DNA from: Paenibacillus koleovorans NBRC 103111
GTDB lineage: Bacteria > Bacillota > Bacilli > Paenibacillales > NBRC-103111
DNA: 62,270 nt
Assembly (NCBI RefSeq): GCF_004000845.1
Contig: NZ_BIMA01000035.1
Span: forward strand, 1-62,270
Reading direction: 5' to 3'
In this document: positions 1 through 7,590 of the stretch, piece after piece
Layout: each line of letters opens with the position of its first letter
Position numbering within the stretch: position 1 is the stretch's first letter
Translations under genes and position numbers: made by a program
The notes under the pieces: generated by a model
Seen by the model: the letters and a program-made list of their open reading frames with translations, nothing else
Databases searched by the model: none
Told to the model about the DNA's origin: nothing

Positions 1-110
1 GAGCAAGAGCAAGAGCAAGAGCAAGAGCAAGAGCAAGGGCAAGAGCAAGAGCAAGAGCAAGAGCAAGAGCAAGAGCAAGAGCAAAGGCAAGAGCAAGGGC
101 AAGAGCAAGG
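1..110. repeat. GAGCAA hexanucleotide tandem repeat
   Basis: About eighteen head-to-tail copies of GAGCAA with a few GGGCAA/AGGCAA variants run from the window edge to just before the ROK kinase start. In frame 1 the tract reads Glu-Gln repeats and is open straight into the kinase ORF; in frame 3 it reads Ala-Arg and ends at a TAG at 111-113. It could be the end of an upstream gene or an expanded spacer. The left end is cut by the window. Confidence 0.95.
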
Positions 111-117
111 TAGGCGC

Positions 118-1074
118 GTGGTCATCGGCATCGATATTGGCGGTACGAACATTAAATCGGGGATTATCGACGAGTCGGGCTCGATTCTGCATACAGCGAG
201 CACGCCGACGGAAGCGCGGGGAGGTAGCCGTGAGTCGCTGCTCGCCAAACTGTTCGCGATCGCGGACGAGCAGCGCGCCGTGGCCGCGGAGCGCGGCTGG
301 ACGCCGGTCGCGATCGGCGTCGGCACGGCGGGCTACGTGAACGCCCGCGAGGGCCGCATCGGCTACGCCACATCCAACCTGCCGGGTTGGACGGGCGTCG
401 CGCTGCGAAGCGAGATCGAGCGCTACACCGGCATGGCCGTGGCGCTGGCTAACGATGCCCATGCGTTCGCTATGGGCGAAGCTTGGATCGGGGCCGGCCG
501 CGAATGGGACGAGTTCGTCTGCATCACGCTCGGCACCGGCGTGGGCGGCTGCCTGGCCGTCGGCGGACGCCCTTACTACGGGCGCGACGGCTACGGCGGC
601 GGCTTCGGCCATATGGTGCTCCAGCATGGCGGAGCACCTTGCAATTGCGGCTTGAGCGGCTGCTGGGAGCAGTACGCCTCGGTGACGGCCCTCATGCGGC
701 TGGCGGCGGAGGGCGGCATCGAGGCGGCGGCGATCGGCCATTCGGCCAAGACGCTGTTCGATTGGGCCCGGGAGGGCCACGCCGAGGCGTTGGCCGTCAT
801 TGATCGGTACGCCGAGTATGTCGCGCTCGGGCTGACGAACCTGGTGCATGCGCTGAATCCGCCCGCCATCGTCATTGGCGGTGCGGTGACGGCGCAAGGC
901 GACTTCTTGTTCGACCGCATCCGGTCGAACGTGCAGCGCCAGGTCATGCCCGCTTACGAGGGCATGGCGATCGTGCCGGCCCGGCTCGGCGAGCAAGCCG
1001 GCTTTGTGGGCGCAGCCCGGCTGGCAATGCAGCGGGCCGCCGACATAGAGAAAGCCGTCCAGGGCCAAACCTAG
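118..1074 (+). CDS. ROK family sugar kinase
   Basis: Cytosolic ATP-dependent sugar kinase of the ROK family (glucokinase, N-acetylmannosamine kinase and relatives), 318 aa, the usual length. The ATP-binding DIGGTN motif is at residues 6-11, a GTGVGG motif lies near residue 145, and the ROK zinc site is complete: H165 with the CNCGLSGC cluster (C175, C177, C182). The GTG start at 118 is preceded by AAGG at 107-110. The convergent neighbour is nanE, so the substrate may be N-acetylmannosamine (NanK role), but motifs alone do not separate this from glucokinase. Oddity: the reading frame stays open upstream through the GAGCAA repeat, so a longer N terminus of Glu-Gln repeats cannot be excluded from this window. 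Confidence 0.9.
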   Translation: MVIGIDIGGTNIKSGIIDESGSILHTASTPTEARGGSRESLLAKLFAIADEQRAVAAERGWTPVAIGVGTAGYVNAREGRIGYATSNLPGWTGVALRSEIERYTGMAVALANDAHAFAMGEAWIGAGREWDEFVCITLGTGVGGCLAVGGRPYYGRDGYGGGFGHMVLQHGGAPCNCGLSGCWEQYASVTALMRLAAEGGIEAAAIGHSAKTLFDWAREGHAEALAVIDRYAEYVALGLTNLVHALNPPAIVIGGAVTAQGDFLFDRIRSNVQRQVMPAYEGMAIVPARLGEQAGFVGAARLAMQRAADIEKAVQGQT

Positions 1075-1092
1075 CCTGGGACGGCTTTCTTC
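1051..1092 (+). terminator. Intrinsic terminator of the ROK kinase gene
   Basis: AAAGCCGTCC-AGG (1051-1063) pairs with CCTGGGACGGCTTT (1075-1088), with a one-base bulge, and a TTTCTT tail follows. The stem starts inside the last codons of the kinase gene and spans its stop codon. Confidence 0.8.
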
Positions 1093-1099
1093 ACAAGCC

Positions 1100-1292
1100 A
1101 ATAAGGTGATGGCGTATCGTTATTTGGCGGGAAAACGGATGTCGGATGAAAATAAGGTGATGGCAAAACGTTATTTGTCCCGAAATGACCAAACTAACCG
1201 TCTGAATGCAAAATAAGGTGATGCGGGATCGTTATTTTGGAGCGGCAAACAACTTTCGGGGAAATAAGGGGATGGCGTAACGCTATTATTTC
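1100..1292. repeat. Cluster of four AATAAGG...TTATT short repeats
   Basis: Four degenerate copies of a roughly 27-bp unit begin at 1100, 1151, 1212 and 1263. Each reads approximately AATAAGGTGATGGC, a few variable bases, then CGTTATTT, so the ends (AATAA/TTATT) are self-complementary. Copies are spaced about 50-60 bp. Part of copies 3-4 (1221-1266) recurs at 43002-43047, and looser relatives lie near 30158 and 54089. No ORF here is credible. This fills the gap between the two convergent terminators. Confidence 0.8.
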
Positions 1293-1298
1293 TGAGCA

Positions 1299-1345
1299 GA
1301 AAAAAGAGTCCTGGCCGGAGCTCCTCGCTCCTCCGGTCAGGACTT
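1299..1345 (-). terminator. Intrinsic terminator of nanE
   Basis: Read on the minus strand, GTCCTGACCGGAG (1343-1331) pairs with CTCCGGCCAGGAC (1320-1308) across a 10-nt loop and is followed by TCTTTTTTC. It lies just past the nanE stop codon. Confidence 0.85.
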
Positions 1346-1355
1346 CCTATCTCCT

Positions 1356-2042
1356 TTACAGCCCCCGACTCAGCCAACCGTCCACCTGCGCGGTGTACTT
1401 CGCCGTAATTTGCTGCGGCCGGGTGATGGCGCCGCCGACAACCACATACGCGGCTCCGGCCTCCAGCGCGAGCACGGCCTCAGCCGGCGACCAGATGCGC
1501 CCCTCGGCGACGACGGGTTTGGCGCAGCGGGCGCTCAAACGGCGGACGAGCTCGAGGTCCGGCCCTTCCTGCTGCGGGCTGTAAGGCGTATAGCCGGACA
1601 TCGTCGTCGAGATGAGGTCGGCTCCCAGCGCCTCGGCCTGCAGCCCTTCCTCGAACGTCGAGATGTCGGCCATCACTTGCACCCCGGCATCGTGGCAGTA
1701 CCGGATCAGCGGCTTCACGCGCTCCAGCCGATCTTCCCGATCCGTCATATCGAGGGCGACCGCATCCGCGCCGGCCTCGATGATGACGCGCACGTCCGCC
1801 AGCTCCGGCGTGATGTAGATGTCGGAGCCGGGAATGTTCCGCTTCAGCAGCCCGATGACCGGCAGCTTCACGGTCCGTTTGATATCGCGGATATCGTCGG
1901 GGCCGCCCGCCCGGATGCCCACGGCGCCGCCTTGCTCGGCGGCCAGCGCCATAAGCGCCATCGTGCCTGGCGCATAGAGCGGTTCGCCGGGCAGCGCTTG
2001 GCAAGATACGATAAGTCCCCTTTTAACAAAAAGCCGTTCCAT
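1356..2042 (-). CDS. nanE: N-acetylmannosamine-6-phosphate 2-epimerase
   Basis: Converts N-acetylmannosamine 6-phosphate to N-acetylglucosamine 6-phosphate in sialic acid/amino-sugar catabolism. It is a TIM-barrel protein of 228 aa, normal for NanE. Family motifs are clear: an RAGGPDDI loop, PVIGLLKRN near the first third, ALDMTDR with the catalytic-region residues, and the C-terminal phosphate-binding AEGRIWSP and VVVGGAITRP loops. The start was moved 14 codons inside the longest ORF to the ATG at 2042, which follows GGGAGAG at good spacing and begins MERLFVKRGLIVSCQALPGE as is usual for the family. It is monocistronic here, converging on a ROK kinase that could supply its substrate. Confidence 0.93.
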   Translation of the reverse strand: MERLFVKRGLIVSCQALPGEPLYAPGTMALMALAAEQGGAVGIRAGGPDDIRDIKRTVKLPVIGLLKRNIPGSDIYITPELADVRVIIEAGADAVALDMTDREDRLERVKPLIRYCHDAGVQVMADISTFEEGLQAEALGADLISTTMSGYTPYSPQQEGPDLELVRRLSARCAKPVVAEGRIWSPAEAVLALEAGAAYVVVGGAITRPQQITAKYTAQVDGWLSRGL

Positions 2043-2225
2043 TGCTGCACTCTCCCTAGGATGATCTTCTCTGAAGTATAGCATACGAATTGGAGTTTTG
2101 CTCCGAAATTATTATAAAAAATGGAGTCTCTTTCTTGCCGCGAATTCGTCTGCAAAATATGCCTGTCCGGCCCAAGTCTATCGCCGATCGGACTTGTCCT
2201 AATGCTGGAACCGGGTGCTCGGTCC

Positions 2226-2255
2226 TTGACAACCTGTTTTGCCATCCTATACAAT
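2226..2255 (+). promoter_or_regulatory. Sigma-A promoter of the riboswitch/terC transcript
   Basis: A consensus -35 TTGACA (2226-2231) and a -10 TACAAT (2250-2255; alternatively TATACA two bases earlier) lie 16-18 bp apart, about 15 bp before the conserved 5' end of the riboswitch. Confidence 0.75.
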
Positions 2256-2268
2256 TACGGTAATTGAA

Positions 2269-2393
2269 TCAAAGGGGAGTAGCTGCTACAGCAAAGTCGT
2301 CATTACGGGATATACGTCCCCGGCTTTGTTGGCAACGAATTTCGTTGTTAGCAAGACCTTTGCCATCACGGTGGGGGTCTTTTTCTGTTCACT
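2269..2393 (+). ncRNA. yybP-ykoY manganese riboswitch aptamer
   Basis: The two signature elements of the yybP-ykoY family are present in order: the 5' AAAGGGGAGTAGC (2271-2283) and the distal GCAAGACCTTTGCC (about 2353-2366), followed by GGGGGTCTTT. These form the conserved L1 and L3 loops that bind Mn2+ in known members. The aptamer is followed by an intrinsic terminator and then a TerC-family gene, the best known target class of this riboswitch. The expected logic, from the family, is that Mn2+ binding prevents termination and turns on Mn efflux. Confidence 0.9.
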
Positions 2394-2415
2394 TTTCCTT
2401 TTGTTGTCGGAGAAG

Positions 2416-2446
2416 AGGCGGCCCGCCGTGAGGGGTCGCCTTTTGT
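2416..2446 (+). terminator. Expression-platform terminator of the Mn riboswitch
   Basis: AGGCGGCCC (2416-2424) pairs with GGGTCGCCT (2433-2441), including one G-U pair, followed by TTTTGTG. It sits between the aptamer and terC, so it is the likely switch point. Confidence 0.75.
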
Positions 2447-2505
2447 GCGTTCTAGTCCGCATGGTGAGGACGGCTCCAAAATCGAACAAAGGGAGAGTGG
2501 TAACA

Positions 2506-3228
2506 ATGGAATGGTTCAGCATGGACATGTGGTACGCGCTCGCCGCCATCGTCGTCATTGACTTGGTGCTGGCGGGCGACAACGCGGTCGTGATCGGCAT
2601 GGCGGCGCGGAACTTGCCGAAGGAGCAGCAGCGCAAGGCGATTATTTGGGGGACCGCAGGGGCGGTCATTATTCGCGCGGCGGCTACCTTGGCGGTCGTG
2701 TGGCTGCTTAAAATTCCAGGTTTGCTTGCGATCGGAGGGGTGTTCCTCATCTGGATCGCCTACAAGCTGCTCGTGTCCGAGAAGGATCATAATGTCCAGG
2801 CTGGCGCCTCGCTAGCCGCGGCGATCCGCACGATCGTCATCGCCGACGCCGTCATGGGCATCGACAACGTGCTGGCGGTTGCCGGCGCCGCTCACGGCAG
2901 CTTCTGGCTCGTCGTCATCGGACTCCTCATCAGCGTCCCGATCATGGTCTGGGGGAGCACTCTCGTCGTGCGCGTGATGGAGAAGTATCCTTCGGCGATT
3001 TACGTCGGGGCCGGGGTTCTTGCTTTAACCGCCGGGAAGATGATGGTCGACGAGCCGTTTATCAAAGATTGGCTGGGGGACAGCGGTCTCTTGAAATGGG
3101 CGATTGTCGCCGTCATAGTCGTGCTGGTGCTGGCCGCCGGCCGCTGGACGAGCAAACGAAAAGCTGCAGCCGCCGCCAAGTCGGCCGAAGTGAAGGCTTA
3201 CGACAACAAGCAGCGCATGTCCGTCTAA
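2506..3228 (+). CDS. TerC family integral membrane protein (probable Mn2+ exporter)
   Basis: A 240-aa polytopic membrane protein with about seven hydrophobic segments. The paired TerC acidic motifs are visible: DLVLAGDNAVVIGM at residues 19-32 and DAVMGIDNVLA around residues 113-123, the internal symmetry typical of TerC/YkoY/YceF proteins. The tail is short, basic and alanine-rich. The ATG at 2506 follows GGGAGAGTGG; the longer upstream ORF overlaps the riboswitch and is not credible. The Mn riboswitch upstream makes manganese export the most likely role, as in Bacillus YkoY-type homologues. Confidence 0.92.
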   Translation: MEWFSMDMWYALAAIVVIDLVLAGDNAVVIGMAARNLPKEQQRKAIIWGTAGAVIIRAAATLAVVWLLKIPGLLAIGGVFLIWIAYKLLVSEKDHNVQAGASLAAAIRTIVIADAVMGIDNVLAVAGAAHGSFWLVVIGLLISVPIMVWGSTLVVRVMEKYPSAIYVGAGVLALTAGKMMVDEPFIKDWLGDSGLLKWAIVAVIVVLVLAAGRWTSKRKAAAAAKSAEVKAYDNKQRMSV

Positions 3229-3234
3229 CAGGGC

Positions 3235-3287
3235 AAAAAAACCGAGCGGCTCAGGATCCCGATGGATCCGAACCGCTCGGTTTTTTA
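3235..3287. terminator. Bidirectional terminator between terC and the beta-propeller gene
   Basis: AAAAAACCGAGCGG (3235-3249) pairs with CCGCTCGGTTTTTT, with an inner GGATCC/GGATCC pairing. The A-run and T-run make it functional on both strands. It overlaps the minus-strand stop codon at 3285. Confidence 0.9.
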
Positions 3288-6032
3288 TTGCTGTGGCAGT
3301 TGCAGGCTGTCCTTTTCCTTCATCGTCAGCAGGTCATTCGTCTTGATCAGCCCCGGCGAGAGGGTGTAGAGCGTATCCTTGATGAACAGAATGCGTTGCA
3401 GGGTATGCGGGCCGTAGTAGCCGCTGTAGCCGGCTTTCAACCGCTCTTCCTCGGTCAAGTGCGTGATGCGGGCTTTCAACTGGAAGCCTTTCTCGAGATC
3501 GAGGTTATACACATAGGCACCCTGGAAGCTGAACTGGCCGTAAGCCGGCATACCGTTCGGGTCGGTCGTTTTGTTCGGCACCTCCATGACGTTCACCGGG
3601 AAAGCGAGCAAGTTGTGCTCCTTGGAGAATAGCAGCGCCTTGTGGTTGTACAGCAGATCTGAGTACGTGCCGCGGTCGCCGATCACTTCCTTGAACTGTT
3701 CGATCGGGTTCGTGACGTCGGTGACGTCGAACAGCGAGATTTTCATACCTAGCGCGTAGGCTGTGGTGCGATCCGGTACAGCTTTGCCGCCTCCGTCCAC
3801 GGGGCCGCCCTTGACCGTCATCTCGACCGTTTCTTTGCCGAAGCCGATCAGGTGGTTCTCATCGTACGGATGCAAGTAGTCGCTGAAGCCCGGGATCTTG
3901 AGAGCGCCCAGCACCTTAGGTGCGGCCGGATTGCTGAGATCGATCGCGAACAGCGGGTCGACGTTCTTGAACGTTACCATGTAAGCGCGGTTGCCCATGA
4001 AACGAGCCGAGTAAATCCGTTCGCCCGGGGCGAGGTTCTCCAGCTTGCCGGTCATTGCCATTGCTTCGTTCAGGACGTACACGTTGTTCTTCGAGGTATT
4101 CTCGCCGGCTTCCCACATGTTGCCCTTCGTCGTGGCGATGCGGAAATGCTGGTTGAACTCATCCATCGAAAATTGGTTCAGCACCGTTCCCGGCACGTCG
4201 CCCTGCGCTACGAACTTCGATTGGCCCTGGTCCAAACGGAATTTGTAGACGGTCGTGTTCGGCTCGTAACGAGGAGCGATCAGTCTTTTCTCCAGCGGGT
4301 TCGGAGGGTTGGTCGAGTTGGCTGCCGGATCCGTGGAGGCCGCAGGCGCCGTGTATTTGGTCACCGCCACGAACAAGTTTTGATCGGAGGCGTACACATT
4401 TTGCCCGGATCCGAGATAGGCGTTCACGTTCATGTTCTGCTCCGGCTTGCTCAGGTCGAGTCCGGCGATCAGCATGTAGTTGCTCTCGACGGAATCCGGG
4501 AAGTAGCGAACGTCCGGGAGATCGATCGTAGTAAAATCGTTGGATGCAGCCGAATCTTTGTAAGCTGGTGTAATCTGTTGCGGCTGTTGGTCGGGAGGAA
4601 TGGCTCCTCCTTCAGCTGCTCCGGCAGCGCCGCCCTTCATCAGTGCGTACGGATAGCCGGCGTATTGATTCGCCACCATATAGAGCGCCGAGCCGATCTT
4701 GCGCGACGAGACGTAGGAGCCTTCCAGCTCGAGGTCGCGGACTTGCTTCGGGTTCGCCTTGTCGGTGATGTCGTAGATGAAGGCGCGCATCGTGTTGCGG
4801 TACGGGATGTAGCCCGGGTAAATCATTCTGGAATCCGGCGCGATCTTGGCTGCAGGTGCAACCGAAACCGCAGAGGAAGCATTGGTAGCCGGCGATGACG
4901 ATGCAACCGGAGCAGTCGCCGGGCTTGCTGACGGAGTTGCTGCTCCGGACGAACCGGTGGAGCTGGCAGAGCCGACGGAGCCGGTTGAACCGCCGCCTGC
5001 ACCTGAAGTGCTTGCGCCGCCGCCGAGATCTACAGGCATCGGCATTGGAATCGGCTTGCCCGGAGGCGGATCTACGATCGGCCCGTAAGGCTGATAGGAG
5101 TTGCCGATCACCACCAGATATTTCTCATCGACATACAGCTCTTGCGGATTGAACGACTGGTTGCTGTAGTTCAGCGTGCTGACCAGCTTCATCTCGGTGG
5201 AAGGGTAGGCCTGCGTAATGAGCACCGAGTTCGTTTCGTTATGGATCTGGTACAAATAGGTGCCGTCGGTTTTGACGACATCGGCTTCATCGACGCCTTC
5301 AACCTGGGTGTTCGTCTTGGAGTAGTCGCCGGCTTGATCGGTAGTGGCTGTCGGCGCCATTGGAGCGGATGCCCCGTTGCCTGCTCCGCCGGCCGTTGGC
5401 GCCGGTGCTGCGCTTTTGGCGATGCTGTCAAACGTTGCGCGTGACGATTCGGCGGATGCGGCCATGTCCACGGCGATCCCGCCATAGGCGGCGGTTTGCG
5501 CTTTCTCCAGCAGCTGGCGCAGGTTGTCGAGCGTGCCGACCGTAGGCAGCGCCTGCAGGTCGTTGATCTTCACGGTGCGCGTAGCATCGTCCCACGTGAC
5601 GAGCATGTCGAACGTCTCGCTGATGAAGCGGACCGGCACCATCGTGACGTCGCCCGACAGGCGAGGGGCGGTCTGCAGCGTAATGAGCTGGCCGTTCTTC
5701 ACGGCGGACAGGGAGCCCAGCGTCAGGTGGATGTGTGAGCCGCCCTTGCGGATGTCGATTGAGTGGTCGCTCTCGTTGTAAGCCAGCTCGGCGCCCAGCG
5801 CCTCCCCGATGCTGCGCAGCGGCACGAGCGTCACATTGTTCTCGAGGAACGGCGCGCGTTCTACTGCAAGCGGCTCGCCGCGGAGCGTAATCTGGACTTC
5901 CGTCTCCGCCTGCGCGCTGCCGCCGCTGAGCGAATCGCCGGACGGACCGGCCGATACGGGGATGAGGGCCGCGACAAGCACGATTACGAGCATAACGGGC
6001 ATCAGCCATCTGTACGTTTTGGATTTGATCAT
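3285..6032 (-). CDS. Secreted beta-propeller protein with copper-amine-oxidase-like N-terminal domain
   Basis: 915 aa. An N-terminal signal peptide (basic MIKSK, hydrophobic stretch to about residue 27) is followed by a copper amine oxidase N-terminal-like (stalk) domain at about residues 45-160, with typical VPLRSIGEALGA and MVPVRFISE repeats. A Ser/Ala/Gly/Pro-rich low-complexity segment lies around residues 325-390. The remainder resembles the Beta_propel family of secreted C-terminal beta-propeller proteins (for example the VEGVDEADVVKTDG and RIYSARFMGNRAYMVTFKNVDP motifs). The start has AGGAGGAAAA upstream. It is probably exported and cell-wall associated; the substrate is unknown. It is monocistronic. 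Confidence 0.85.
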   Translation of the reverse strand: MIKSKTYRWLMPVMLVIVLVAALIPVSAGPSGDSLSGGSAQAETEVQITLRGEPLAVERAPFLENNVTLVPLRSIGEALGAELAYNESDHSIDIRKGGSHIHLTLGSLSAVKNGQLITLQTAPRLSGDVTMVPVRFISETFDMLVTWDDATRTVKINDLQALPTVGTLDNLRQLLEKAQTAAYGGIAVDMAASAESSRATFDSIAKSAAPAPTAGGAGNGASAPMAPTATTDQAGDYSKTNTQVEGVDEADVVKTDGTYLYQIHNETNSVLITQAYPSTEMKLVSTLNYSNQSFNPQELYVDEKYLVVIGNSYQPYGPIVDPPPGKPIPMPMPVDLGGGASTSGAGGGSTGSVGSASSTGSSGAATPSASPATAPVASSSPATNASSAVSVAPAAKIAPDSRMIYPGYIPYRNTMRAFIYDITDKANPKQVRDLELEGSYVSSRKIGSALYMVANQYAGYPYALMKGGAAGAAEGGAIPPDQQPQQITPAYKDSAASNDFTTIDLPDVRYFPDSVESNYMLIAGLDLSKPEQNMNVNAYLGSGQNVYASDQNLFVAVTKYTAPAASTDPAANSTNPPNPLEKRLIAPRYEPNTTVYKFRLDQGQSKFVAQGDVPGTVLNQFSMDEFNQHFRIATTKGNMWEAGENTSKNNVYVLNEAMAMTGKLENLAPGERIYSARFMGNRAYMVTFKNVDPLFAIDLSNPAAPKVLGALKIPGFSDYLHPYDENHLIGFGKETVEMTVKGGPVDGGGKAVPDRTTAYALGMKISLFDVTDVTNPIEQFKEVIGDRGTYSDLLYNHKALLFSKEHNLLAFPVNVMEVPNKTTDPNGMPAYGQFSFQGAYVYNLDLEKGFQLKARITHLTEEERLKAGYSGYYGPHTLQRILFIKDTLYTLSPGLIKTNDLLTMKEKDSLQLPQQ

Positions 6033-6188
6033 TGTATTTTCCTCCTGCTTCTCCGGTCTTGGAATGAGGGGAACTCTTCCAGTTCTCTACCGAATTAGAC
6101 GCGAGGCGGAAAATGAATGTTGCAGGACAACCCAGGGCGCAGCAATGAAATTTTGTTTCTTTTTTCTACAGCAGCCTGACTGAATTCT

Positions 6189-6218
6189 ACCTCGCGAGGT
6201 TCCTCCTTATGGTAAAAT
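6189..6218 (+). promoter_or_regulatory. Palindrome and possible -10 upstream of the 195-aa membrane protein
   Basis: A perfect 12-bp palindrome ACCTCGCGAGGT (6189-6200) lies 12 bp before TAAAAT (6213-6218). The spacing would place the palindrome over the -35 region, as for an operator. No good -35 hexamer is visible, so this is tentative. Confidence 0.3.
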
Positions 6219-6263
6219 GGGGCGGTACTGTAAAGTTGCCTGGCAGGGAGTGTGAGGAGTAAG

Positions 6264-6851
6264 ATGGACCCGATTCGACTGAGAGCTTTGCGGAGAAAAC
6301 AGATTCTATTTCTTAATGGGATCGTGAGCCTTATTCTGCCTGGTGTAGGCGGGTTCTTTTTATTGCTGCAACCTTCGCCGCACGATGTATATGGTCTAGG
6401 CATTCTGGTGTATGCTGCGCTGGTGGTGGCTGAAATTTGGGGTATTTTCTTTCCGAAACATTTATGGCTCCTCTACGGACCACGATTTATGCGGGAAATA
6501 GCGGAATACGAACGGGAGCGGATCGGCAAGAAACAGGATCTGAAAGCAAAAATAATTAGAATCGTCGCTTTTACAGTTTTGTTGGGAAATCAATATGTCG
6601 CCTTTTCACGAATACGGAATGACGAGCCGATGAGGATTGAGAATTTGGTTGAGTTTTGGTCGATCCTTGCGATTGTGGTTCTTATTTTTCTTCTTGCAGT
6701 CAATGTGGCCGTTTTCGTCAGAATCCATAAGATCGATCAGCCGGAAGGGGATTTCCGTTGGTTTACGACGAAGATGCTAGCTTGGGGGATCGGGATGGGG
6801 GTTGTAGCCGTTTTTCTTATGAGTGTGGGATTCGGCCTTGTATTGAACTAG
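6264..6851 (+). CDS. Multi-pass membrane protein of unknown function
   Basis: 195 aa with about five hydrophobic segments (roughly residues 12-33, 41-61, 95-113, 130-153 and 170-192) and a charged loop after the second. The ATG at 6264 has GAGGAG four bases upstream and is preferred over the GTG four codons earlier, which has SD spacing of only one base. No family was recognised. The next gene (Uma2-type) starts 65 bp downstream with its own ribosome binding site, so they may be co-transcribed, but no functional link is apparent. Confidence 0.75.
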   Translation: MDPIRLRALRRKQILFLNGIVSLILPGVGGFFLLLQPSPHDVYGLGILVYAALVVAEIWGIFFPKHLWLLYGPRFMREIAEYERERIGKKQDLKAKIIRIVAFTVLLGNQYVAFSRIRNDEPMRIENLVEFWSILAIVVLIFLLAVNVAVFVRIHKIDQPEGDFRWFTTKMLAWGIGMGVVAVFLMSVGFGLVLN

Positions 6852-6916
6852 AATAATCCGCGATATGTTATAGTGGGAAGTAGCGGGAAGTTCAAGTGGA
6901 TGGAGGAGGTGCTAAG

Positions 6917-7525
6917 ATGTCGGAAGAGGAGGAAAAGAAGAAGCCCGATCTTGTGCGCGAGCAGCCGGTGAGCTATGAGACGTATGCGGCTATGCCGGAT
7001 GACGGGAATCGGTACGAGGTTGTGGATGGGAAGCTGGAGTTGATGTCGCCGGGGCCGGTTTTTGCCCATCAGTCTGTAAGTGGGGAGCTCGAGTTTCTGC
7101 TTAAAAACAGCTGCCGGTCGGACTATGTCATCTGTGACGCCCCTTTGGATCTCATCCTAAGCGATACGGACATCCGGCAGCCGGATCTTATGATGATCCA
7201 TCGGAGCCGATTGTCGATTTTGACCCGGAGGGGTGTAGAGGGAGCGCCTGATCTGGTCGTGGAAATTTTGTCGCCGGGCTCGCGGAAGCGGGACAAGGTG
7301 GGCAAAGCCAGGACGTATGCCAAGTACGGAGTGCCGGAGTACTGGATCGTGGACCCGGATGCGGTTACGCTCGAGCGATACTTGTTGCAGGAAGGAAAGG
7401 CTATGTTCGAGCTGGAGGATCTGTTTGAGGAAAACGATACGGTCGCTTCGGACAAGCTGCCCTGTGTATCGTTTTGTGTGAAAGAGCTTTTCGCCGATAT
7501 CCCGCCACACCTGCAGGAGAAATAG
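6917..7525 (+). CDS. Uma2 family (DUF820) putative PD-(D/E)XK nuclease
   Basis: 202 aa. Characteristic Uma2 motifs are RYEVVDGKLELMSPGP near residue 30, RQPDLMMI, PDLVVEILSPGSRKRDKVGK (the conserved E-x-L-S-P-x-S core) and KYGVPEYWIVDP. The family has a restriction-endonuclease-like fold and is common in Cyanobacteria and Firmicutes; its biological role is poorly known. The ATG at 6917 follows GGAGGAGGT at 6-bp spacing; the GTG at 6896 lies before that site and is rejected. The N terminus is unusually charged (EEEEKKK). Confidence 0.85.
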   Translation: MSEEEEKKKPDLVREQPVSYETYAAMPDDGNRYEVVDGKLELMSPGPVFAHQSVSGELEFLLKNSCRSDYVICDAPLDLILSDTDIRQPDLMMIHRSRLSILTRRGVEGAPDLVVEILSPGSRKRDKVGKARTYAKYGVPEYWIVDPDAVTLERYLLQEGKAMFELEDLFEENDTVASDKLPCVSFCVKELFADIPPHLQEK

Positions 7526-7563
7526 AAAAGCCCGCCGAACGTCGTCAGCGTTCAGAGGGCTTA
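7526..7563 (-). terminator. Terminator of the SNF2 helicase operon
   Basis: The hairpin AGCCC...GAACG/CGTTC...GGGCT (7529-7561) has TTTTC on the minus strand just past the helicase stop codon. On the plus strand the tail is weaker, but it may also stop the Uma2 transcript. Confidence 0.65.
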
Positions 7564-7590
7564 GTTGTAACTATGCCGTTAACGTTATTC

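Noticed and set aside
3852-4898. 348-codon ORF antisense to the beta-propeller gene
   Set aside because: Shadow frame; no ribosome binding site or recognisable family.
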